NCBI GenBank assembly: GCA_018340805.1
Contig: JACMZG010001911.1
Span: 51,999,657-52,063,656 of the forward strand
Direction of reading: 5' to 3'
From: Microvelia longipes
Taxonomy: Eukaryota > Arthropoda > Insecta > Hemiptera > Veliidae
DNA: 64,000 nucleotides
The notes beneath the pieces are model-generated. The model was not told the origin of the DNA. It searched no databases and saw only the letters and a program-made list of their open reading frames with translations. Both the position numbers and the translations under genes were made by a program. Position 1 is the first letter of the stretch; each line of letters starts with the position of its first letter. Below are positions 10,401 through 20,253 of this stretch, piece by piece.

Positions 10401-11160
10401 TTTGTAAATGGATAATGCAGGTAAAATTCTGGTATTGGATCTTTTGCATACACGATAATTTTTCTATACACTAGGGTATAAATGAGGAAAGGTGGAAATC
10501 AAAAACTAATCAAAAGGATAAGAATGTGATAGGCTGATGAAAAGTTCTGAGGTACTCCGTACCCAATTTTTGCAATTAATAGGTTTTCCTTATTTGTACG
10601 ATCTTGTTCTGGGATAAAAAGCAAAAATCTTACGTTCAATGTACTAAACCCGCATTATATACTTGTACTGCAGCCTAACATGCTTTCCTCTTTCTAGGCG
10701 TTAAGTGATTCTAAATTCTTGAAAACTATATTTGCGATAGTTTGCTAAATGTAATGTCTTTTTAATTGTAAATTATTTTTACGGTGTAATACTTAAATTA
10801 TTTTTTATTTAGTTATTCCGAAATATAACTGATTTATGTATAATTTGTTTAAACGATATGTATTAAATTATTTATAGAATTTTTTTTTTACAATAAGTAT
10901 TATTTTTTTACCTGTTTTAGCTCTTGCTATAACATTGTCAGCTTGTATGTAGGAATCATACATATCCCATACCGATGCGCTTGGCTTTCTATCCTACAAA
11001 TAAATTATACTCATTTATTAAATCACTTTAAAACTTCCTTCGCTGTCTCCTGTCTTTTATCTTCGCTGCTCGCCGGCACTGATGATGATCTGTTAAGATT
11101 AAAAGTTGGCTATGTCAAATATATATCATTAGTGGAGAGATTGTTTTATTTCATTGCTTG
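10400..11160. other. AT-rich intron, nothing further recognised
   Basis: Intron of the dynein gene between exon 8 and the outer LTR element. Apart from the small repeat-tail fragment near 10530 I see no structure or coding signal. Confidence 0.4.
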
Positions 11161-11168
11161 AAACTCCA

Positions 11169-11305
11169 TGATATATATTTATTTGTTTATCTTATAGTTT
11201 TGACATAATTTGTCATATGATGTTTTTAATGTCATTCAATTATATTACAATTATGATTCTAACTTTTTAGTTATTACCTAATAGTAACTAGTGTAGTATA
11301 CAACA
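11169..11305 (+). repeat. 5' LTR of outer element
   Basis: 137 bp beginning TGATATATAT and ending TATACAACA. It is identical by eye to 20251-20387. It is preceded by the target duplication CTCCA and followed, after one base, by the primer-binding site. Confidence 0.95.
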
Positions 11306-11306
11306 G

Positions 11307-11317
11307 TGGCGACGAGG
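11307..11317 (+). other. Primer-binding site of outer element (tRNA-Ser type)
   Basis: TGGCGACGAGG just after the 5' LTR. It is complementary to CCTCGTC-G-CCA, the 3' end expected of a tRNA-Ser whose acceptor stem starts GACGAGG. The inner element uses the same 11 bases. Confidence 0.8.
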
Positions 11318-11330
11318 ATAATAAGGAAAC

Positions 11331-14300
11331 ATGGAAGACGAGTTAATATTACGTAAGTACATAAGAAAGAGAGCTACAATTAAGGGACATTTTACAAAAT
11401 TTCGAAATTTATTAGACACACGAACTGAATGGGAAATATCTGAGTTAGAACAAAGATGGGACAATTTTAAAGACAACTGGAACAAATATAATGATATTCA
11501 GGACGAAATTGATGATTTGGCGATAAATTCAAAAGAAGAGGAAAATTATAGGAGCAGTATGGAGGATGAAATGGTTAAAATAAAAATAGAGGTTGAGAAG
11601 ATAAAAGCACAAAGTGGGGAGAAAGAAAATACTCCCAGTACGAGTAAAACTTTTGTAAATATCACTCCAAATACTTCTTTAATCCCTGGTAATGTTAATT
11701 TTACACCTTACCAAACAGACGAGTCGTTTACAAACTTTATTAAAAGATTTGATGTATACACAAAGCTCAGAGGAACAAACGAGGAACAGACAAAGGTTTA
11801 TATGCTAATTAATGCATTATCACCATTAATGCACGAGAAACTTAATGACTTATGTGCACCAGAAGAACCTGTTAGTAAGAGTTATACAGAGCTAGTAGAC
11901 ACACTAAGAAACTATTACGACCCACAACCCAGCATATGGACTTTGCAACACAAATTTATGTCACGAGAACAAAGAGAACATGAAACTATAACCGAGTACA
12001 TGAGCGAACTTAAAAAAGCAAGTGCCAAATGCAACTTTAAATGTGAATGCGGCAAGTCAGTAGCAGAATTATTTTTAAGATTACAATTTGTAAGGGGGGT
12101 ACGAGATTCGGAGATAAAAGTAAAGTTATTACAAGAAAAGAATACAAATTCATTACAAGACGCAGTTAATTTAGCAACATCGATTGAATTGGCTAAAGTT
12201 GAAAACAAAGGTATGACGGAAAATAAAGAGTATGAATCTAAGGTGAACCAAATTAAAAGAAGTAACAATAGAATAAATACGGAACGGAAAAAGTATGGTG
12301 AGGAAACACGGAATGCGGAATTTTTAAAAGGAAAATGCTTTCGATGCGGGGATGTAAAACATAGAGCTCATGAATGTAGATTTATTAAGGTTAGATGTAG
12401 TTTATGTGGAATTATTGGGCACTTGGCAAAGGTTTGTTTAGGAAAGGGAAAGAAGGTAAAGGACACAAAACAAGTTGAAACAGAACACGAGCAATCAGAC
12501 CAAGAAGAACAATATGAAATAAATTTATTAACAAAAAATCAAACTTCTGACAAGTTTAATATAAACATTACACTTGATGGTAAACCAATCAGCATGGAAC
12601 TTGATACGGGAGCCGCACTAAGTACCATGTCGGTGTTGGACTTTGAAAAACTTAAACTAAAAAAGAAGATTCATGACACCCGAGTACAACTAAAAACTTA
12701 CACTGGTGAGATCATTAAGCCCAAAGGGGTAGTCTACGTTAAGGGAAAATATAAGAACCAAGAATTTTTTGGAAAACTATACTTGATTAAACAGAATGTA
12801 GACCCTATTTTTGGAAGAGAGTGGATGAGAGAAGTTCGACTAGACTGGGCAGAAATCAAATTATTAAAAGAAACATCGAAACTGGAGTTAGATAAATTAT
12901 TAGGAACATACAAAGACATTTTCACTACAGACGAAATAGGAACGATACCAAACGTTAAAGGACACCTCTACCTCAAAGAAGACACGAAACCTGTTTTTCT
13001 CAAAGCACGGCAAGTACCATTTGCTATTAAAAACAAAGTTGAAGAAGAATTAGAAAGGCTTGAAAAGTTAGAAATCATTACAAAAGTAGAACAATCAGAC
13101 TGGGGGACACCCATAGTACCAGTGGTTAAACCAAATGGAAACATTAGAATTTGCGCTGACTATAAAAACACTGTCAATAAAAATATAAAAGACGAGCAAT
13201 ACCCGATACCGTTAATAGAGGAAATTTTTACAAAAATGAACGGAGGTAAATTTTTTTGTACACTTGACATTAGCAATGCATATTTACATTTATTAATGGA
13301 CGACGAAAGTTCACTGGTCCAAACACTAAGCACACACCGAGGCTTATACAAAGTTAACAAATTAATGTTTGGAATAAAGGTGGCCCCAGCCATTTGGAAT
13401 AAATTTATGGATAGATTACTACACGGATTGGAGGGAGTGGCTAGTTTTTTTGATGACATAATAATACAGGGGGGAACAATAGAAGAGACATTGCAACGAT
13501 TGAAGATGGTACTAGACAGACTGAGAGAATATAATTTAAAACTAAACAAGGACAAGTGCGTATTTTTAAAGAAAAGTATCAAATATTTGGGGCATATAAT
13601 TGACGAAAACGGATTACATACTACCCAGGAAAAAGTGCAGGCATTATTGAAAGCAAAAAGGCCAGAAAACGTTTCTGAACTAAAATCATTTCTAGGTCTT
13701 GTAAATTATTACAACAGATTTATTCAGGACTTGGCAACCATACTAAACCCGTTAAACAACTTACTAAAGAAGAGCTCTAAATTCAAATGGAATAAAGAAT
13801 GTGAAAAAAGTTTTAACAAAGTAAAACAGGAAATCGCTAGTGACAAAACATTGATTCATTTTGACGCTAAAAAGCCACTAATATTAGCTACGGACGCCTC
13901 ACCGGTAGGGTTAGGAGCTGTATTATCGCACCGACTTGAAGACGGATCAGAAAGACCAATTACATTTGCCTCGAGGACCTTAACTAAAACCGAAAAAATG
14001 TACAGCCAAATAGACAAGGAGGCAACTGGAATTTATTGGGGTTTAAAGAAATTTTTTCATTACTGTTACGGAAGAAAATTTACCCTGATCACGGACCACA
14101 AACCTTTAGTTTCCATATTTAATCCTAATAAGGCTCTACCTAGTATGACAGCAACAAGACTCTTCAACTACGCTAACTTTTTATCGGGATTTGACTATAA
14201 TATTGAATTTAGGAAGACGGAAAGACACGGCAACGCAGATTTTTTATCAAGATTTCCTACTGAACAATGCAATGAAAATTACAAGGATGACCCTACAATA

Positions 14301-14498
14301 TTTTGCATGAAACAAGTTGAAAATTTACCAGTAACTAAGGAAAGGATTGTTAATGAAACAGAAAAGGACTGTACTTTGAAACCTATAGTAGAGAAATTAC
14401 AACTAGGGAAGAGCTTAAAGACCCTAGGCCTTAATGATTGTGAGTACTCAATACAAGAGGGATGTCTTTTTAAGGGAAACAGAGTGATGATATTTTAA
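11331..14498 (+). CDS. gag-protease-RT-RNase H of outer element (interrupted at 14492)
   Basis: A single frame of 1055 codons without breaks. Gag covers about residues 1-380, with a helical N-terminus and two CCHC zinc knuckles (CFRCGDVKHRAHEC near 336, CSLCGIIGHLAKVC near 357) for nucleic-acid binding. The aspartic protease site LDTGA is near 424. Reverse transcriptase carries FFDD near 705; Y-x-D-D is commoner. RNase H has LATDAS near 854 and an IYWGLKKF motif. The linker to integrase starts (ECNLKPIVEKL region). The stop is supplied by the inserted inner LTR, so the last two codons are not native. Gag and pol share one frame with no shift. Confidence 0.93.
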   Translation: MEDELILRKYIRKRATIKGHFTKFRNLLDTRTEWEISELEQRWDNFKDNWNKYNDIQDEIDDLAINSKEEENYRSSMEDEMVKIKIEVEKIKAQSGEKENTPSTSKTFVNITPNTSLIPGNVNFTPYQTDESFTNFIKRFDVYTKLRGTNEEQTKVYMLINALSPLMHEKLNDLCAPEEPVSKSYTELVDTLRNYYDPQPSIWTLQHKFMSREQREHETITEYMSELKKASAKCNFKCECGKSVAELFLRLQFVRGVRDSEIKVKLLQEKNTNSLQDAVNLATSIELAKVENKGMTENKEYESKVNQIKRSNNRINTERKKYGEETRNAEFLKGKCFRCGDVKHRAHECRFIKVRCSLCGIIGHLAKVCLGKGKKVKDTKQVETEHEQSDQEEQYEINLLTKNQTSDKFNINITLDGKPISMELDTGAALSTMSVLDFEKLKLKKKIHDTRVQLKTYTGEIIKPKGVVYVKGKYKNQEFFGKLYLIKQNVDPIFGREWMREVRLDWAEIKLLKETSKLELDKLLGTYKDIFTTDEIGTIPNVKGHLYLKEDTKPVFLKARQVPFAIKNKVEEELERLEKLEIITKVEQSDWGTPIVPVVKPNGNIRICADYKNTVNKNIKDEQYPIPLIEEIFTKMNGGKFFCTLDISNAYLHLLMDDESSLVQTLSTHRGLYKVNKLMFGIKVAPAIWNKFMDRLLHGLEGVASFFDDIIIQGGTIEETLQRLKMVLDRLREYNLKLNKDKCVFLKKSIKYLGHIIDENGLHTTQEKVQALLKAKRPENVSELKSFLGLVNYYNRFIQDLATILNPLNNLLKKSSKFKWNKECEKSFNKVKQEIASDKTLIHFDAKKPLILATDASPVGLGAVLSHRLEDGSERPITFASRTLTKTEKMYSQIDKEATGIYWGLKKFFHYCYGRKFTLITDHKPLVSIFNPNKALPSMTATRLFNYANFLSGFDYNIEFRKTERHGNADFLSRFPTEQCNENYKDDPTIFCMKQVENLPVTKERIVNETEKDCTLKPIVEKLQLGKSLKTLGLNDCEYSIQEGCLFKGNRVMIF

Positions 14499-14663
14499 AT
14501 ACTTACTGGATACAAATAAATACTAAACACTTGATTAAAAGTAACTTGAACTTATATTTTTGATTCACACTTGATACATATTTTATGATAGCTCGAAAAC
14601 TAACAATGACCCAGGTTTAGTTAATAAGGGGGATTAGTATTAAGTGTTGCGGGTTACATAACA
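14493..14663 (-). repeat. 3' LTR of inner element
   Basis: 171 bp, the same as 19163-19333. On the minus strand it is preceded by a purine-rich tract (AGCCCGGGAGAG, plus coordinates 14664-14675), the likely polypurine tract. Confidence 0.93.
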
Positions 14664-14801
14664 CTCTCCCGGGCTAAAAAAAAATAAATCTGTAATTATT
14701 AATAATAAAAAAAATAAAATTATATGAAAATTATGATTAAAAGGAATCTCTCTTAATAAAAAAAATGAAAGAAAATTGAAGAAAAAGTAAAAAGGGGACC
14801 C

Positions 14802-15881
14802 TTAAAGGTTCAATCTGTCTACCGGCTTTCTAGCACGAGTAGATCTTCTGATTGTAGTCTCGACCATGTTCCTATCTTGGTGAGTCTGCATATTTCCTGA
14901 TCTATCCAACCCTAGAGATTTCCTTGGCGTATTTTGTATTCTCTTAGGAGAGTCTCTTGGAATCACAGAAGAAGAAAGATCAGGTTTTTCTACATCTGGT
15001 TGAGGGGTAATGCTTGCTCTAGCCTGGTGCTGAGATTCATGATATGTTGGAGGTAGATGTTGGTTCTGTGGTGGTTGTTCAGAGGTGCTTTTGTATTTAA
15101 ATTTGTTGAACTGGCAGTGGTTTTGAAATGTTGGTTTATCAGAGTGAACACAAGTAGATTTTGTTTCTTCAATTGATACTTCAGTTTTAACAAGCTGATC
15201 AATATGACGTCTCACCACATAGCCATCATCTAGTTCAATAAGATAATGTAGTTTTCCCAATATGTCTACAACTGTACCATACTTCCATTTTATAGATCCA
15301 GAATAATTTCTGACTTGTACTCTGTCGCCTAAGACAAGTTGTCTAGTACCTTGTATAGATGTTTTAATAGCAGGTTCAGGATCAGCTGTTAATTTAATGT
15401 TATATTTAAGTAAATCTAACTTAGTGCGAAGGATCCGATTAAGAAAGATTTCTGACGGTGATCTGGTTACTGATGACAGTGGTGTAGCTCGATAGTAAAA
15501 AAGTATCCTATTTAGTTTAGCTTGCAAAGTTCCAGGTTCTTTTTCAAGAGCTTTCAGTCTCTTTTTTATTGTCTGAACAAAACGTTCAGCCTGCCCGTTT
15601 GTAGCTGGGTGACCAGGGGCAATAGTTTTATGTTGTATGCCATTTTTAATGCAGAAGGATTGAAATAACTCAGATTTAAAAATGGCTGCGTTGTCGCTCA
15701 CAAGAATACACGGTAACCCAAATCTACTAAATATGTTTTCTAACAACAAAATAGTTGATTCACTTGTGGGTGAATTTTTGCAAACCATAACTTCAGGCCA
15801 TTTAGATAGGCTGTCTACACAATTAAAAATTGGTGTCCTAAGAACGGACCTGCATAATCGATGTGGATTCTCTCCCAACAA
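14802..15881 (-). CDS. Integrase core and C-terminus of inner element
   Basis: From about residue 20 the frame carries the integrase core: VDSLSKWPEV, the second catalytic Asp in LVSDNAAIF, and Glu in NGQAERFVQT 36 residues later, so the triad is complete here, unlike in the outer element. The C-terminal module (GDRVQVRNYSG, WKYGTVVDILGKLHYLIELDDG) is followed by a long hydrophilic tail ending in an arginine-rich stretch (RRSTRARKPVDRLNL). The first ~20 residues are out-of-frame; the native frame joins from the preceding piece. Confidence 0.88.
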   Translation of the reverse strand: MLGENPHRLCRSVLRTPIFNCVDSLSKWPEVMVCKNSPTSESTILLLENIFSRFGLPCILVSDNAAIFKSELFQSFCIKNGIQHKTIAPGHPATNGQAERFVQTIKKRLKALEKEPGTLQAKLNRILFYYRATPLSSVTRSPSEIFLNRILRTKLDLLKYNIKLTADPEPAIKTSIQGTRQLVLGDRVQVRNYSGSIKWKYGTVVDILGKLHYLIELDDGYVVRRHIDQLVKTEVSIEETKSTCVHSDKPTFQNHCQFNKFKYKSTSEQPPQNQHLPPTYHESQHQARASITPQPDVEKPDLSSSVIPRDSPKRIQNTPRKSLGLDRSGNMQTHQDRNMVETTIRRSTRARKPVDRLNL

Positions 15882-16399
15882 GATTTAGGTGTCTCCCAAA
15901 AATGTGTAGGGCAAGTAGGCGGATCTTTCCTTAAGCTAGCACAGATCTTACAAGACTTAACTAATCCCTCTATATCTTTGTCGATGTGGCGCCAGTAACA
16001 AAACCGTCGTGCCAGTGATTTCATTCTGACAACACCTTGGTGAGTAGAGTGAAGTTCTTGTAAAAAATGATCTTGTAAAGATTTTGGTATAACTATTCTT
16101 TCACCTCTAAAAACTATGCCTTCATGTAAACTGAATTCTGTTGATTCATTGGATCCTAACTCAAGGGATTCTTTGAGGTTTTTAAGTTCAGGATCTTTAC
16201 TGGTTTCTTCTTGAATAGTTTTTATATTAATTGAATCAGATAAAACTTGATTTATTGTTAACTTGAAAATAGTATAATCTTCGTCCTCAGTGTTTTCACT
16301 TTTAGAGCAAGGTAGAGGTGCTCTAGAAAAATAGTCTGCGTTAGCATGTTGTTCTGAACGTCTAAATTTTATTTTATAATTGAACCCACTAAGAAACAT
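15815..16399 (-). pseudogene. RNase H end and integrase zinc domain of inner element
   Basis: It starts in the RNase H tail (FLSGFNYKIKFRRSEQHANADYFSR, given here as FLSGFNYKIKF and RRSEQHANADYFSR) and continues into the integrase H2C2 finger (ELHSTHQGVVRMK to KSCKIC) and first catalytic Asp (ERIHIDYAGPFLGHQF). The frame breaks just after this and continues in the next segment. Confidence 0.85.
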
Positions 16400-16810
16400 A
16401 GCATATCTAAGTAATCTAGATGCTGTAATAACTGGTAGTTTAGATGACGGGTTGAAAATATGTGTTAGAGGCTTGTTATCAATAATTAGTGTGAATTCTC
16501 TTCCAAAAACATAAGGATAAAATTTATGTTATGCCCAATAAATAGCAGTAGCTTCCTTGTCGATATGAGAATAATTTTTCTCAGAAGCTGTCAGAGATCG
16601 AGAGGCAAAAAATATTGGCCTTTCACAACCATCTATCTGGTGTGATAATATAGCTGACAGTCCAACTGGGCTAGCGTCCGTAGCCAGGATTAGGGGTAGT
16701 TTAGGATCATATCTTACTAAGACTATGTCACTTGCAACAGCTTTCTTTATTTTATTGAAAGCTTCTTCACAAGAAGTAGACCAATAGAATTTAGTTTTTT
16801 TCTTTTTTAG
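16400..16810 (-). pseudogene. RNase H segment of inner element, with an in-frame stop
   Basis: Minus-strand translation gives FYWSTSCEEAFNKI, LILATDASPVGLSAILSH, FFASRSLTASEKNYSHIDKEA, IYWA, then a stop (TAA at 16529-16531), then HKFYPYVFGREFTLIID. The RNase H active-site Asp (ATDAS) and the DKEA motif are present, but the stop or an indel breaks the domain. Confidence 0.82.
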
Positions 16811-16814
16811 AAGA

Positions 16815-17084
16815 TCATATAGGACTCATTATACTAGCTACATCAGGAATAAATTTTGAATAATATGTTACATAGCCAATAAAAGTTCTTACCTCATCAA
16901 CATTCTTGGGACTTGGAGCCTCTAAAACAGCACTTACTTTATCGTGTGATTTTTTGATACCTTCAGCATTGACGATGTGGCCTAAGTATTTTATTTCTTT
17001 AGCAAAAAACGTACTTTTCTCCTTGTTGATGTGCAGATTGTATTGCTGAAGTTTTTGAGACATGCTATTAGTCGTTGATAGCAT
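16815..17084 (-). pseudogene. RT thumb/connection segment of inner element
   Basis: It contains LHINKEKSTFFAKEIKYLGHIV, VDEVRTFIGYVTYYSKFIPD, the conserved RT-connection sequence of Ty3/gypsy elements. It is in a different frame from the upstream RT piece and ends at a stop (IMSPI) before RNase H. Confidence 0.82.
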
Positions 17085-17761
17085 TCAGTGACTGTGGATC
17101 CCCATATGATGATATCATCGTAATATGTTTCAACGCCCTCAAGTTCTTTTAATACAGAATCGATAAATTTGTGAAATTCATGAGGTGCTGTCTTCACGCC
17201 GAACGAAAGCCTTTTCATGAGATAAGTTCCTCTATGTGTTGTGATAGCTTGTAATTTTTGGCCTTCTTCGTCTACACCTAAATGTAGATATGCTTTTCTG
17301 ATGTCTAAAACACAGAAAACTTTTCCTCCTCTTAGTTTATTAAGAGTTTCGTCGACTTGGGGAATTGGAGATCTGGCGTCTTGTAAGTATTTATTGATTG
17401 AGACTTTATAGTCAACACATAATCTGACTTGGCCATCTGGTTTTGGTATTACCACTAAGGGGCTACCCCAATCAGAGTAGTCAACCTTTTCGATTACATT
17501 ATCAGCTTCTAGCTGATCTAGTTCCTTGTTCACTTTGTCTTGTAGCGCATATGGTACCTGCCTATGCTTGATAAAAATAGGTTTAATTTCACTGTTTTTT
17601 AGTTTAAGAGAACATTTATAATTAGGAACCTCTCCTAATTTGTCAGAAAAAATTTCTTTGAAGTTAGTTAGAATTTCTTTTTCTAATTCCTCAGTGTTTG
17701 TATTAGATAAGGAGTTAATAGTTTCTATGTTGGAATCAACATTAATGTTCAATGCCTTCAA
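16991..17761 (-). pseudogene. Reverse transcriptase, main part, of inner element
   Basis: The peptide shows RT motifs in order: IKHRQVPYAL, VEKVDYSDWGSPLV-type sequence (IEKVDYSDWGSPLVVIPKP), VRLCVDYK, FCVLDIRKAYLHL, LSFGVKTAP, and the catalytic ETYYDDIIIWG. The frame is lost shortly after YYDD (near YQRLIA) and resumes at about 17084 in another frame. It needs at least one indel to rejoin. Confidence 0.85.
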
Positions 17762-17851
17762 GATCTACCTAGTAGAGGCGGAGACGTTTCAGAGTCAACA
17801 AACAACTCCAACATTGCTTTTTTCTCTTATAACAAGTTACCTTGGCAATGC

Positions 17852-18193
17852 CTAAAGGTACAATAGTTCTCCTGTAAAGGTTTTAAATTTAACATTTGTT
17901 TTTTGTAGCTTAGCATTAGGCAAAGTATTTTTAAAATCTTTTACATTTATTAACGTAGCAGGGCTGCCGGTGTCTGCTTCAAATTTAATGTTTTCCCCAC
18001 ATACAGACAGTGAAATTATAATTTTATCATCATGCTTATCAGATGAATAATTGTTATTTATAGGAACAATATTATACAAAGAGTAAGGGAGCTCTTCATC
18101 AGGTATTTGACATTCATTCTCGTCATCTGAGCCATTATGTATAGCGTTGACTTTTTTTGATTGATCGTAAGATCTTTTTTTCTTATTCTTCAA
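17852..18193 (-). pseudogene. Protease region of inner element (frame-shifted from gag)
   Basis: This open segment continues the second knuckle region in another frame and contains the aspartic protease motif FEADTGSPATLI. It ends at a stop near the protease end (TGELLYL), and the following ~90 bp to the RT frame carries at least one more shift. In the outer element the same region is a single frame with gag. Confidence 0.8.
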
Positions 18194-19148
18194 TAAAGTG
18201 GTTATACATACCTTTACTACATGTCCTGGTTTTTTTACATCCTGAGCAATGAAGCTCTTTTTTATCTTTTTTACAATCTTTAATTTGATGACTCTTTGCT
18301 GAACATCTCAGGCAAAGTCCATTGATGCCTAGCTCTGAAAAATTTAACTTATTAGTACGATAGCTAGGTCTCGAGGAAGGTCGTTGATATGCTGGTTTGT
18401 GACTTCTAAATTTATTTAATTTATTAACAGACGGATAACTATTAGTGGAGGGAGCTTCAGTTAAAACTTTGTTTCCGATTCTGGAGGCTTCTAGAGCTAA
18501 TGCAAGCTCACAAGCTGTTTCAAATGTAAGCTCTTTTTCTTGCAATAATTTCTCCCTAATAGAAGCATCATTCAACCCTCTAATAAACTGAGCTCTAAGA
18601 AATATATGAGCTACTGACCTTTTGCAACCAGTTTCTGTGCAGTTAAAATCACAAGTAGTTGATAGTCTACGCAGATTAGCAATGAAAGCGGCAACACTTT
18701 CATTAGGTTGTTGTGATGTAGAAAGAAACCTATGTTGTTCTATGTAAACGTTAGGTTTAGGGTTGAGATGTTTTTCAATAACACCAATCAATTCAGAATA
18801 AGTTTTATCTTTAAGTTCTTCAGGAGATATAAGACTGACAATTAATTGATAATACTTGGTCCCTATGCAGTTTAAAAGTATTTTAGCTCTAGACATCTGT
18901 CCTTGTTGATCAGAAGGAATTTTCTTTAGTGAGAAGTAGTTTTCTAATCTCTGCCGGTATATCTTAAATTCCTCCTTCGATTCATCAAAATTTTCGAAGT
19001 TAATGGATAAACTAGCAACTTGTGTGGCTAAATCGGTGCTACCCGCCGCCGCCGGTCGTTGTAATTGTAACTGTTGCTGTACTAACTCATTGAACGTATT
19101 TAATAATGTTGTTTGCTGAGTAACAAACTGTTGTAGTAAGGCCTCCAT
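18183..19148 (-). CDS. Gag of inner element
   Basis: 321 codons starting MEALLQQFVTQQ. A capsid-like helical region includes LSPEELKDKTYSELI-type sequence (ISPEELKDKTYSELI) and AHIFLRAQFIRGL, which is close to the outer Gag (AELFLRLQFVRGV). There is one complete CCHC knuckle (CLRCSAKSHQIKDC). A second knuckle starts (CSGCKK) but is lost at a run of seven A. One base fewer there would keep the frame and give the expected G-H-x4-C pattern. The last ~15 residues are therefore probably out-of-frame sequence. Confidence 0.88.
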   Translation of the reverse strand: MEALLQQFVTQQTTLLNTFNELVQQQLQLQRPAAAGSTDLATQVASLSINFENFDESKEEFKIYRQRLENYFSLKKIPSDQQGQMSRAKILLNCIGTKYYQLIVSLISPEELKDKTYSELIGVIEKHLNPKPNVYIEQHRFLSTSQQPNESVAAFIANLRRLSTTCDFNCTETGCKRSVAHIFLRAQFIRGLNDASIREKLLQEKELTFETACELALALEASRIGNKVLTEAPSTNSYPSVNKLNKFRSHKPAYQRPSSRPSYRTNKLNFSELGINGLCLRCSAKSHQIKDCKKDKKELHCSGCKKTRTCSKGMYNHFIEE

Positions 19149-19150
19149 AT

Positions 19151-19161
19151 CCTCGTCGCCA
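19151..19161 (-). other. Primer-binding site of inner element (tRNA-Ser type)
   Basis: On the minus strand the sequence is TGGCGACGAGG, the same as the outer element at 11307-11317. It overlaps the start of the gag leader; the gag ATG lies at 19148. Confidence 0.8.
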
Positions 19162-19162
19162 C

Positions 19163-19333
19163 TTTTAAATACTTACTGGATACAAATAAATACTAAACAC
19201 TTGATTAAAAGTAACTTGAACTTATATTTTTGATTCACACTTGATACATATTTTATGATAGCTCGAAAACTAACAATGACCCAGGTTTAGTTAATAAGGG
19301 GGATTAGTATTAAGTGTTGCGGGTTACATAACA
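19163..19333 (-). repeat. 5' LTR of inner element
   Basis: 171 bp, identical by eye to 14493-14663. On the minus strand it is followed by one base and the primer-binding site TGGCGACGAGG (plus coordinates 19151-19161). Confidence 0.93.
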
Positions 19334-20253
19334 TGATACCTGCGTCGTTACAGAAAGAAGTACTTGAAGAACTACATACAGGGCACATGGGCATTGTAAA
19401 AACTAAAATGATTGGACGAAGTTATTGTTATTGGTATAATATGGACAAACATATAGAAGAGATGGTGAAATCTTGTAAAAGGTGCTGCCTAAAACAAAAT
19501 GAGCCACCCCAAATAACACACACTTGGGAGAGACCAGACGCACCATGGCAAAGGATTCATGTGGATTTTGCAGGACCTTTACTTGGTTATCAATTTTTTA
19601 TTGTTGTGGATGCATTTACAAAATGGGTCGAAGTATTTGCGACAAAAACTACAACCACCGACTGGTGTACAAATAAACTCAGATTTTTATTTACAACTTT
19701 TGGAATTCCAGTAACATTAGTATCAGACAACGGACCACAGTTCACTGCCTACAAATTTCAAAATTTTCTTAAGAATAATGGAATATGTCATAATACGTCA
19801 GCACCGTACCATCCAGCCACGAATGGCCAAGCGAAAAGATTTGTCCAGACTATAAAAAAGAATCTGAAAGCCATGGCTGAGGAAGGGGGAGATATCAACT
19901 TAAAATTATGTCGTCTTTTGATGCAGTTAAGGAAGGCGCCAAATTCAACAGGGGAAAGTGCATACAATTTAATGTTTAACAGAAATATACGAACGAGGTT
20001 AGACCTAATGTTAACAAATACCCTACCTAAGAAAAGATGCCTAGAGGAACAGTTCCCAGTAAAGAGATGTTTCAAGGAGGGAGAGAGAGTTCAAGTTAGA
20101 ATGTATAGAGGAGATAAAGGAGAGCGCTGGAGTTTTGGAAATGTTATAAAGAAGTTAGGTCAATTACATTTTCTAATAAGGTTAGAGGACGGAGAGGTAT
20201 GCAGACGACATATAAATCAGATGCTCTCAAGCAGATTCAGAGGGGAGCGATGA
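19333..20253 (+). CDS. Integrase of outer element (3' half of split pol)
   Basis: The frame continues pol after the inner element; the ATG at 19333 spans the inner LTR end and the duplicated target, so it is not a native start. It has an H2C2 zinc-binding region (H15, H18 to SCKRC near 48-51), then the catalytic core with Asp78 (HVDFAGP) and Asp132 (VSDNGPQF). At the third catalytic position, 36 residues after Asp132, residue 168 is Lys (NGQAKRF, codon 19834-19836) where the family has Glu. The C-terminal module includes RVQVRMYRG. The stop TGA is formed by the first bases of the 3' LTR. As it stands it should be inactive for strand transfer. Confidence 0.92.
   Translation: MIPASLQKEVLEELHTGHMGIVKTKMIGRSYCYWYNMDKHIEEMVKSCKRCCLKQNEPPQITHTWERPDAPWQRIHVDFAGPLLGYQFFIVVDAFTKWVEVFATKTTTTDWCTNKLRFLFTTFGIPVTLVSDNGPQFTAYKFQNFLKNNGICHNTSAPYHPATNGQAKRFVQTIKKNLKAMAEEGGDINLKLCRLLMQLRKAPNSTGESAYNLMFNRNIRTRLDLMLTNTLPKKRCLEEQFPVKRCFKEGERVQVRMYRGDKGERWSFGNVIKKLGQLHFLIRLEDGEVCRRHINQMLSSRFRGER
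20239..20250 (+). other. Polypurine tract of outer element
   Basis: AGAGGGGAGCGA directly abuts the 3' LTR, as expected for the plus-strand primer in reverse transcription. It overlaps the last codons of integrase. Confidence 0.75.

Larger units (their letters stand above)
14493..19333 (-). mobile_element. Inner Ty3/gypsy LTR retrotransposon nested in the outer pol
   Basis: A second mag-like element in reverse orientation, 4841 bp, inserted in the pol frame of the outer element. Its two 171-bp LTRs are identical by eye, and the 5-bp target duplication TGATA flanks it (14488-14492 and 19334-19338). Read on the minus strand its LTRs start TGTTATG and end TTTAAAA, so the 3' end is not the canonical CA. 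The primer-binding site matches that of the outer element. Gag is open, but pol is broken at several places (see the pieces below). Confidence 0.95.

Noticed and set aside
18215..18235. Programmed frameshift at the A7 run between gag and pol of the inner element
   Set aside because: The required shift is +1, whereas A-run slippery sites give -1. The sister element has one fused frame, so an indel is the simpler explanation.
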